Shown piece by piece: positions 1-6,618 of a stretch of DNA of 6,618 nt. The stretch lies in assembly GCA_027001525.1 (NCBI GenBank), contig JALTMR010000166.1:1-6618 (forward strand), given 5' to 3'. Source of the DNA: Gammaproteobacteria bacterium (lineage in GTDB: Bacteria > Pseudomonadota > Gammaproteobacteria > Tenderiales > Tenderiaceae). Under the pieces are notes generated by a model that worked only from the letters and a program-made list of their open reading frames with translations, was not told the origin of the DNA and made no database searches. The translations under genes and the position numbers were made by a program. Numbering within the stretch: position 1 is the first letter of the stretch; every line of letters starts with the position of its first letter.

Positions 1-1369
<1,369 letters not shown>

Positions 1370-1434
1370 GATTGTTTAAACCAACACTAAGTCATTCTTG
1401 AAATTTGAAGAGGAAACTGATGCGACAAGCCCCG

Positions 1435-2583
1435 TTAGCCCGGCGCTTGCGCCTGCATCAATTCGATAAAGTGATCAAACAGCGGTGCCGCGTCGTGTGG
1501 CCCGGGGCTCGCTTCGGGGTGACCCTGGAAGCTGAATGCCGGCACATCAGTGCGATGAATTCCCTGCAAAGTGCCGTCAAACAGTGAACGATGAGTCGCC
1601 CGCAAATTATCGGGCAACGACGCCTCATCAACGGCAAAACCGTGATTCTGCGCTGTAATCATCACGCGCTGAGTGGCCACATCCAATACGGGGTGGTTAC
1701 CTCCATGGTGGCCGAATTTCATTTTGGCCGTCCTGGCACCACTGGCCAGCGCCAGGAGCTGATGCCCCAGACAGATGCCAAACACGGGCAATTTGGTTTC
1801 GAGCACGGCCTGAATGGCCTCGATAGCGTAGACACACGGCTCCGGATCACCCGGCCCGTTGGAGAGGAAAACCCCATCCGGCTTCATCGCCAACACCTCT
1901 TCGGCCGGCGTTTGCGCAGGCACCACCGTCAAACGGCAACCCCGGTCCGTCAGCATCCGCAAAATATTACGCTTAACACCGTAATCGTAAGCGACGACAT
2001 GGAAGGGAAGCTTCTCTTCAATGGGGTGCTTTGCCTCAGGCAACCCCCCTTCCAGTGTCCAGCTGCCCTGAGCCCACTCGTAAGGAGTATGAGTCGTCAC
2101 CTCCTTGGCGAGATCCATTCCTTTCAGGCCGGGAAAGCCTTTGGCTGCCGCCAGCGCTACCGCCTCATCAAGGTCAGCAGCAGCGATAATGCAGCCGCTT
2201 TGAGCCCCTTTCTCACGCAAAATTCGTGTTAATTTACGCGTATCAATATCGGCAATACCGACAATATTGCGACGTCTCAGGTAGCTATCAAGGGATTCCT
2301 GGCTACGCCAGTTGCTGGGTGCCAGAGGCAAATCACGAATCACCAATCCGCTGGCATGGATATGCGACGCCTCTTCATCCTCCTCGTTCACACCGACATT
2401 ACCGATGTGCGGGTAGGTGAGCGTTACAATTTGACGAGCGTAAGAGGGGTCAGTCAGGATCTCCTGATAACCTGTCATGGAGGTGTTAAATACAACCTCA
2501 CCAACAGTCTGTCCCTCCGCTCCGATAGACTCACCATGAAATGCGGTACCATCTTCTAAGATCAACAGGGCCGACCGTTTCAA
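1435..2583 (-). CDS. carA: Carbamoyl-phosphate synthase small (glutaminase) subunit CarA
   Basis: CarA hydrolyses glutamine and channels the ammonia to CarB. The 382-residue protein, the same length as I recall for E. coli, has the N-terminal CPSase small-subunit domain (about 1-150, with [12 protein letters not shown]) followed by a class I glutamine amidotransferase domain (about 190-375). The catalytic triad is present: Cys271 in FGICLGHQ, and His355 and Glu357 in GHPEASPG. The numbers are two higher than in E. coli because of two extra residues in the interdomain linker near residue 188. I chose the TTG at 2583. GGAGG (2593-2589) sits five bases upstream, and the product begins [12 protein letters not shown], in register with the family. 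A second in-frame TTG at 2595 overlaps that GGAGG and would add four residues, so it is unlikely. carB follows after 65 bp. Expression probably depends on the promoter and attenuator-like hairpin upstream. Confidence 0.97.
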   Translation of the reverse strand: MKRSALLILEDGTAFHGESIGAEGQTVGEVVFNTSMTGYQEILTDPSYARQIVTLTYPHIGNVGVNEEDEEASHIHASGLVIRDLPLAPSNWRSQESLDSYLRRRNIVGIADIDTRKLTRILREKGAQSGCIIAAADLDEAVALAAAKGFPGLKGMDLAKEVTTHTPYEWAQGSWTLEGGLPEAKHPIEEKLPFHVVAYDYGVKRNILRMLTDRGCRLTVVPAQTPAEEVLAMKPDGVFLSNGPGDPEPCVYAIEAIQAVLETKLPVFGICLGHQLLALASGARTAKMKFGHHGGNHPVLDVATQRVMITAQNHGFAVDEASLPDNLRATHRSLFDGTLQGIHRTDVPAFSFQGHPEASPGPHDAAPLFDHFIELMQAQAPG

Positions 2584-2588
2584 TTCAA

Positions 2589-2593
2589 CCTCC
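2589..2593 (-). promoter_or_regulatory. Ribosome-binding site of carA (decides a TTG start)
   Basis: Reading the minus strand, GGAGG is followed by TTGAA and then TTG AAA CGG. The five-base spacing fits initiation at TTG 2583. The other in-frame TTG (2595-2593) shares a base with this motif, so it could not use it. Confidence 0.8.
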
Positions 2594-2598
2594 AAACG

Positions 2599-2658
2599 CT
2601 AGCTGCAAAAAACGGGATGCATCTTCTTCAGAGGCACCCCGCTTTCTATTAAATACAA
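2599..2658 (-). CDS. Possible 19-codon leader ORF across the carA attenuator
   Basis: A short frame opens with TTG at 2658 and ends with TAG at 2601-2599, sixteen bases before the carA start. It would encode MYLIESGVPLKKMHPVFCS. It lies between the carA promoter and start, and it runs through both arms of the terminator-like hairpin and its T-tract. A ribosome translating it would keep that hairpin from forming, which is the logic of the E. coli pyrBI leader. GTG 2637 and ATG 2622 are later in-frame starts. I see no convincing Shine-Dalgarno sequence before any of them, and a stop-free run of 20 codons is common by chance, so this is a hypothesis only. Confidence 0.2.
   Translation of the reverse strand: MYLIESGVPLKKMHPVFCS
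2607..2641 (-). terminator. Intrinsic terminator-like hairpin in the carA leader (candidate attenuator)
   Basis: On the minus strand CGGGGTGC (2641-2634) pairs with GCATCCCG (2620-2613), giving 8 pairs with one G-U. A C/T mismatch follows, then TCT/AGA with loop GAAGA. Six T's (2612-2607) follow at once. This is the classic form of a Rho-independent terminator. It lies downstream of the carA promoter and 24 bases before the TTG start, so it should act as an attenuator of carAB. It could also simply end dapB transcripts, because no other terminator is seen after dapB. The structure is clear; its regulatory use is inferred. Confidence 0.75.
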
Positions 2659-2668
2659 AATTTACGTG

Positions 2669-2683
2669 ACTACGTCCCGTAGC
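2669..2683 (-). other. Small stem-loop at the predicted 5' end of the carA transcript
   Basis: CTACG (2682-2678), loop GGA, CGTAG (2674-2670) form a perfect 5-bp stem, with one more G-U pair outside (2683/2669). The transcription start predicted from the -10 box is near 2684, so this hairpin would begin the mRNA. It could protect the 5' end, act as an operator in DNA, or take part in the leader switch described in the findings. Five base pairs is a modest stem, so chance is possible. Confidence 0.4.
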
Positions 2684-2690
2684 TGCGCTG

Positions 2691-2719
2691 ATTCTACTTT
2701 ACAGCGCCAAAGCTGTCCA
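2691..2719 (-). promoter_or_regulatory. Sigma-70 type promoter of carAB
   Basis: The minus strand has TGGACA (2719-2714) as a -35 box, a 17-base spacer, and TAGAAT (2696-2691) as a -10 box. Each differs from consensus at one position, and the spacing is optimal. It begins 35 bases after the dapB stop, and transcription should start near 2684. This gives carAB a promoter separate from the chaperone genes and leaves an untranslated leader of about 100 bases. Confidence 0.7.
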
Positions 2720-2754
2720 TCCGGATCGGCGCAATTTAACCCCCATTCCGTGGC

Positions 2755-3594
<840 letters not shown>

Positions 3595-3618
3595 TCAGCG
3601 GGATCCACAGCGACACCA

Positions 3619-4758
3619 TCAGAACTTCATGTCATCGAAAAACTTCTTCACACCGTCAAACCAGTTGCTGGAACGCGGGCTGTGCTTGACATCCGCATCG
3701 TCCATCGACTGCTGAAACTCTTCCAGCAACTCCTTCTGGCGACGGCTCAAATTAACCGGTGTCTCCACCACCACTTTACAGAGCAGATCCCCCACGGGGC
3801 CACCATGCACGGATTTAACCCCCTTGCCACGCAAACGGAACACTTTGCCGGATTGGGTCTCCGGGGGAATTTTCAGCAGCACACGGCCATCAAGCGTCGG
3901 CACGTCCAGTTCGCCACCCAGGGCAGCGGAGACAAAGCTGATAGGCATTTCGCAATACAGATCACTGTCTTCACGCGTGAAGATGGCGTGTGCCTGAACC
4001 TTGATCTGCACATAGAGATCCCCGGAAGGGCCGCCGTTTTCACCCGCCTCACCTTCATTAGCCAGGCGAATACGATCCCCCGTATCCACACCGGCGGGGA
4101 TTTTCACCGACAACATCTTGTGTTCTTTGACGCGTCCCTGGCCATGACAGCTTGTGCACGGATCCTTGATCACCTTGCCGTTTCCGTGACACTGCGGACA
4201 GGTCTGCTGCAAGGAGAAAAAGCCCTGCGTAACACGCACCTGGCCGTGACCGCCGCAGGTACTGCAGGTTACTGGGCTGGAGCCTTTCTTGGCGCCGCTG
4301 CCGTCACAGCTTTTACATGAAACCATGGTGGGGACACGGATCTTGACCGTGGTCCCGCGCACCGCGTCTTCCAGGCTCAGGTCCAGGTTGTAACGCAGAT
4401 CGGAGCCCCGATAGGCGCGCTGACCACCGCCGCCACCGCCACGCCCGGCACCAAAAATATCACCAAACACATCACCAAAAATATCGCCAAAGCCGGCACC
4501 GCCCGCTCCGCCACCGCCCATTCCGGCCGAAGGATCCACCCCGGCATGACCAAATTGATCATAAGCCGCGCGCTTCTGAGCATTGGAGAGCACCTCATAG
4601 GCCTCCTTGGCCTCCTTGAACTTCTCCTCCGCCTCTGCATTGCCGGGATTGCGATCCGGATGGTGCTTTTGCGCGGCACGCCGATAGGCTTTTTTGATCT
4701 CTGCTTCGCTCGCGCTTTTCTGTACGCCCAGGATTACGTAAAAATCTCGTTTGGCCAT
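3619..4758 (-). CDS. dnaJ: Chaperone protein DnaJ (Hsp40, type I)
   Basis: DnaJ binds unfolded proteins, delivers them to DnaK and stimulates its ATPase. The 379-residue protein has all type I parts in order. The J domain is at 1-70, with HPD at 33-35. A Gly/Phe-rich region follows to about 118, including the repeated DIF motif at 92-102. The zinc domain has four CxxCxGxG motifs starting at Cys148, Cys165, Cys187 and Cys201. The C-terminal substrate-binding domains contain [12 protein letters not shown] and GDLYV. The tail ends in DGVKKFFDD, as in E. coli (376 aa from memory). I chose ATG 4758 because MAKRDFY matches the family start. TTG 4767 would add three residues. The Shine-Dalgarno sequence is weak (GGA four bases upstream), but an AT-rich stretch precedes it. 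dnaK ends 125 bp upstream, with a hairpin between. Confidence 0.98.
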   Translation of the reverse strand: MAKRDFYVILGVQKSASEAEIKKAYRRAAQKHHPDRNPGNAEAEEKFKEAKEAYEVLSNAQKRAAYDQFGHAGVDPSAGMGGGGAGGAGFGDIFGDVFGDIFGAGRGGGGGGQRAYRGSDLRYNLDLSLEDAVRGTTVKIRVPTMVSCKSCDGSGAKKGSSPVTCSTCGGHGQVRVTQGFFSLQQTCPQCHGNGKVIKDPCTSCHGQGRVKEHKMLSVKIPAGVDTGDRIRLANEGEAGENGGPSGDLYVQIKVQAHAIFTREDSDLYCEMPISFVSAALGGELDVPTLDGRVLLKIPPETQSGKVFRLRGKGVKSVHGGPVGDLLCKVVVETPVNLSRRQKELLEEFQQSMDDADVKHSPRSSNWFDGVKKFFDDMKF

Positions 4759-4816
4759 TGAGTCCAAGCTTTCTGCTAATTATTTCAAATTAAAAAATAG
4801 AACCTTCAAATCGCCA

Positions 4817-4846
4817 ACGACAGGCGCGGTTACCCGAGCCTGTCGT
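4817..4846 (-). other. Strong hairpin in the dnaK-dnaJ intergenic region
   Basis: On the minus strand ACGACAGGC (4846-4838) pairs perfectly with GCCTGTCGT (4825-4817). Inside, after one mismatch, CGG/CCG closes a GTAA loop of the GNRA type. The bases right after the stem are TGGCGATTTG, not a T-run; six T's (4797-4792) come only about 20 bases later. It therefore does not look like a normal intrinsic terminator. It may be a partial terminator, or a processing or stability element that sets the DnaK:DnaJ ratio. The rest of the 125-bp gap is AT-rich near dnaJ, and I see no convincing promoter there. Confidence 0.7.
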
Positions 4847-4883
4847 CAACAAAACAACCTTCCGCAACACTAGCCGTCGGTCG

Positions 4884-6618
4884 TTATTTCTTATCGTCTT
4901 TCACTTCTTCGAACTCGGCATCAACCACACCATCATCCTTGGCAGCGGAGGGCCCGCCAGCAGCGCCTGCCGCACCGGCAGCACCACCCGCAGCACCTGC
5001 ACCCGGCTGGGCAGCCCCTTCGGCACCGCCATCCTGAGCATAAACACGCTCAGCCAACTTGCCTGATATCTCGGTCAGTGCCTGGGTTTTGGCTTCGATA
5101 TCAGCCTTGTCTTCACCTTTGAGAGACTCTTTCAGGGCAGCAATAGCGGCCTCGATGCTCGCCTTCTCTTCAGCTTCAACCTTGTCTCCCAGCTCACTCA
5201 TGGACTTCTCAACCGCGTGAATCATGCCATCGCCCTGGTTACGGGCCTGAACCAGCTCGTGCAGCTTGCGATCCTCATCCTTGTGCGCTTCAGCGTCCTG
5301 CACCATTTTGTTGATCTCATCATCACTCAAACCGGATGATGCCTTGATGACAATGGACTGCTCCTTGCCTGTCGCCTTATCTTTCGCGGAGACGTTCAGA
5401 ATACCGTTGGCATCAAGATCGAAGGTAACCTCGATCTGAGGCACACCCCGGGGTGCAGGAGGAATGTCGCTCAAATCGAAACGACCCAGCGACTTGTTGC
5501 CACTGGCACGCTCACGCTCGCCCTGCAGCACATGCACAGTCACGGCAGTCTGATTATCCTCTGCGGTGGAGAAAACCTGATTTGCCTTTGTCGGAATCGT
5601 TGTATTGCGCTCGATCAACTTCGTCATCACGCCGCCCATGGTTTCAATACCCAAGCTCAGCGGCGTCACATCCAGCAGCAATACATCCTTCACGTCACCG
5701 CCCAGCACACCACCCTGAATCGCAGCACCAATGGCAACGGCTTCATCGGGATTCACGTCCTTGCGAGGCTCCTTGCCGAAAAACTCCTGCACAGCATCCT
5801 GAACCTTGGGCATACGGATCTGACCACCCACCATGATGACATCATCAATATCACTCACAGACAGGCCCGCATCTTTCAGCGCCAGCTTACAGGGCTCAAT
5901 GGTGCGGGTGATCAGATCGTCCACCAACGACTCCAGCTTGGCGCGGGTAATCTTGATATTCAGGTGCTTGGGACCGGTCGCATCGGCGGTGACATAGGGC
6001 AAATTCACATCCGTCTGCTGTGCCGCAGAAAGCTCGATTTTTGCCTTCTCTGCCGCCTCTTTTAGACGCTGCAATGCCAGCGGATCGTTGTGCAGATCAA
6101 TGCCCTGCTCTTTCTTGAATTCAGCCGCCAGGTACTCGATCAAGCGCAAATCGAAATCCTCACCACCCAGGAACGTGTCACCGTTTGTGGCCAGCACTTC
6201 AAACTGTTTCTCGCCTTCAACATCTGCGATCTCGATAATGGAGATATCAAACGTACCCCCACCCAGATCGTAGACAGCAACCTTGCGATCACCGGGCGCT
6301 TTATCCATACCAAAAGCCAGGGCAGCCGCTGTCGGCTCGTTGATAATGCGTTTTACATCCAGTCCGGCAATGCGGCCTGCATCCTTGGTGGCCTGGCGCT
6401 GTGAATCATTGAAGTAGGCAGGCACGGTCACTACGGCTTCAGTCACCTCTTCACCGAGGTAATCCTCTGCGGTCTTCTTCATCTTCATCAGAATACGGGC
6501 AGAGATCTCCGGCGCAGCCATTTTCTTGCCGTTCACCTCAACCCAGGCATCACCGTTGTCTGCCTTAACAATGTTGTAAGGCACCATGCTGATGTCTTTC
6601 TGCACCTCTTCGTCGTCG
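4884..6618 (-). CDS. dnaK: Chaperone protein DnaK (Hsp70), 5' end outside the window
   Basis: DnaK is the ATP-driven cytoplasmic chaperone that works with DnaJ and GrpE. About 577 codons are visible. By alignment the first residue corresponds to E. coli 78, so the N-terminus with Lys70 is missing only because of the window edge. Visible ATPase parts are [26 protein letters not shown] (Glu171) and DLGGGTFD (Thr199, Asp201). The linker [10 protein letters not shown] (389 onward) leads to the substrate-binding beta domain and the helical lid. The tail has about 30 residues rich in Gly and Ala (4941-5030) before the conserved [14 protein letters not shown]. One oddity is in the adenine-binding motif, usually GGQTRMP: here it reads GGQIRMP, with ATC at 5819-5817. 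The frame is otherwise intact. A heat-shock promoter and grpE would be expected upstream, outside the window. Confidence 0.98.
   Translation of the reverse strand, partial: DDEEVQKDISMVPYNIVKADNGDAWVEVNGKKMAAPEISARILMKMKKTAEDYLGEEVTEAVVTVPAYFNDSQRQATKDAGRIAGLDVKRIINEPTAAALAFGMDKAPGDRKVAVYDLGGGTFDISIIEIADVEGEKQFEVLATNGDTFLGGEDFDLRLIEYLAAEFKKEQGIDLHNDPLALQRLKEAAEKAKIELSAAQQTDVNLPYVTADATGPKHLNIKITRAKLESLVDDLITRTIEPCKLALKDAGLSVSDIDDVIMVGGQIRMPKVQDAVQEFFGKEPRKDVNPDEAVAIGAAIQGGVLGGDVKDVLLLDVTPLSLGIETMGGVMTKLIERNTTIPTKANQVFSTAEDNQTAVTVHVLQGERERASGNKSLGRFDLSDIPPAPRGVPQIEVTFDLDANGILNVSAKDKATGKEQSIVIKASSGLSDDEINKMVQDAEAHKDEDRKLHELVQARNQGDGMIHAVEKSMSELGDKVEAEEKASIEAAIAALKESLKGEDKADIEAKTQALTEISGKLAERVYAQDGGAEGAAQPGAGAAGGAAGAAGAAGGPSAAKDDGVVDAEFEEVKDDKK

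Noticed and set aside
1591..2232. A 213-codon plus-strand frame opposite carA
   Set aside because: It is antisense to a fully conserved carA, has no recognisable domain, and arises from the codon bias of the real gene. The plus-strand frames at 3682-4320 (opposite dnaJ) and 5532-6065 (opposite dnaK) are rejected for the same reason.
4441..4500. Short repeated units resembling a tandem or CRISPR-like repeat
   Set aside because: They encode the Gly/Phe region of DnaJ with its repeated DIF motif, so the repeat is explained by the protein.
4775..4812. A possible dnaJ promoter in the AT-rich stretch before the gene
   Set aside because: I could not pair a fair -35 with a fair -10 at 16-18 bases. 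The stretch is simply AT-rich.

Overview
This window carries part of a bacterial housekeeping gene cluster. All five genes lie on the minus strand. In transcription order (high to low coordinates) they are dnaK (5' end off the right edge), dnaJ, dapB, carA and carB (3' end off the left edge). The proteins align almost without gaps to their Escherichia coli counterparts as I remember them. The GC content looks moderately high by eye. From memory, the order dnaK-dnaJ-dapB-carA-carB is that of pseudomonads and related Gammaproteobacteria, usually with grpE upstream and greA downstream. I therefore infer a gammaproteobacterium of the broad Pseudomonadales/Cellvibrionales type, but cannot name a genus.

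Layout. 6618-4884: the last ~577 codons of DnaK (Hsp70). 4883-4759: a 125-bp gap with a strong hairpin (9-bp stem) and an AT-rich stretch before dnaJ. 4758-3619: DnaJ (379 aa). 3618-3562: a short gap with the dapB ribosome-binding site and no terminator. 3561-2755: dihydrodipicolinate reductase DapB (268 aa). 2754-2584: the regulatory region of carA, with a good sigma-70 promoter (TGGACA-N17-TAGAAT), a 5' stem-loop, a U-rich segment, an intrinsic terminator-like hairpin with six T's, and GGAGG five bases before a TTG start. 2583-1435: CarA, the glutaminase subunit of carbamoyl-phosphate synthetase (382 aa). 1434-1370: a 65-bp gap. 1369-1: the first 456 codons of CarB. All five reading frames are open and I saw no frameshift, mobile element, tRNA or CRISPR.

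How the genes work together. DnaK and DnaJ are the ATPase and co-chaperone of one protein-folding machine. DapB supplies the lysine/diaminopimelate branch. CarA and CarB form one enzyme that makes carbamoyl phosphate for arginine and pyrimidines. The dnaJ-dapB spacing suggests read-through from the chaperone genes into dapB, while carAB has its own promoter.

The window is mostly ordinary core genome. The part most worth a second look is the carA leader. The terminator-like hairpin lies between promoter and start codon, so it looks like an attenuator, and a possible 19-codon leader ORF runs through it. I found no evidence of a wholly new system.
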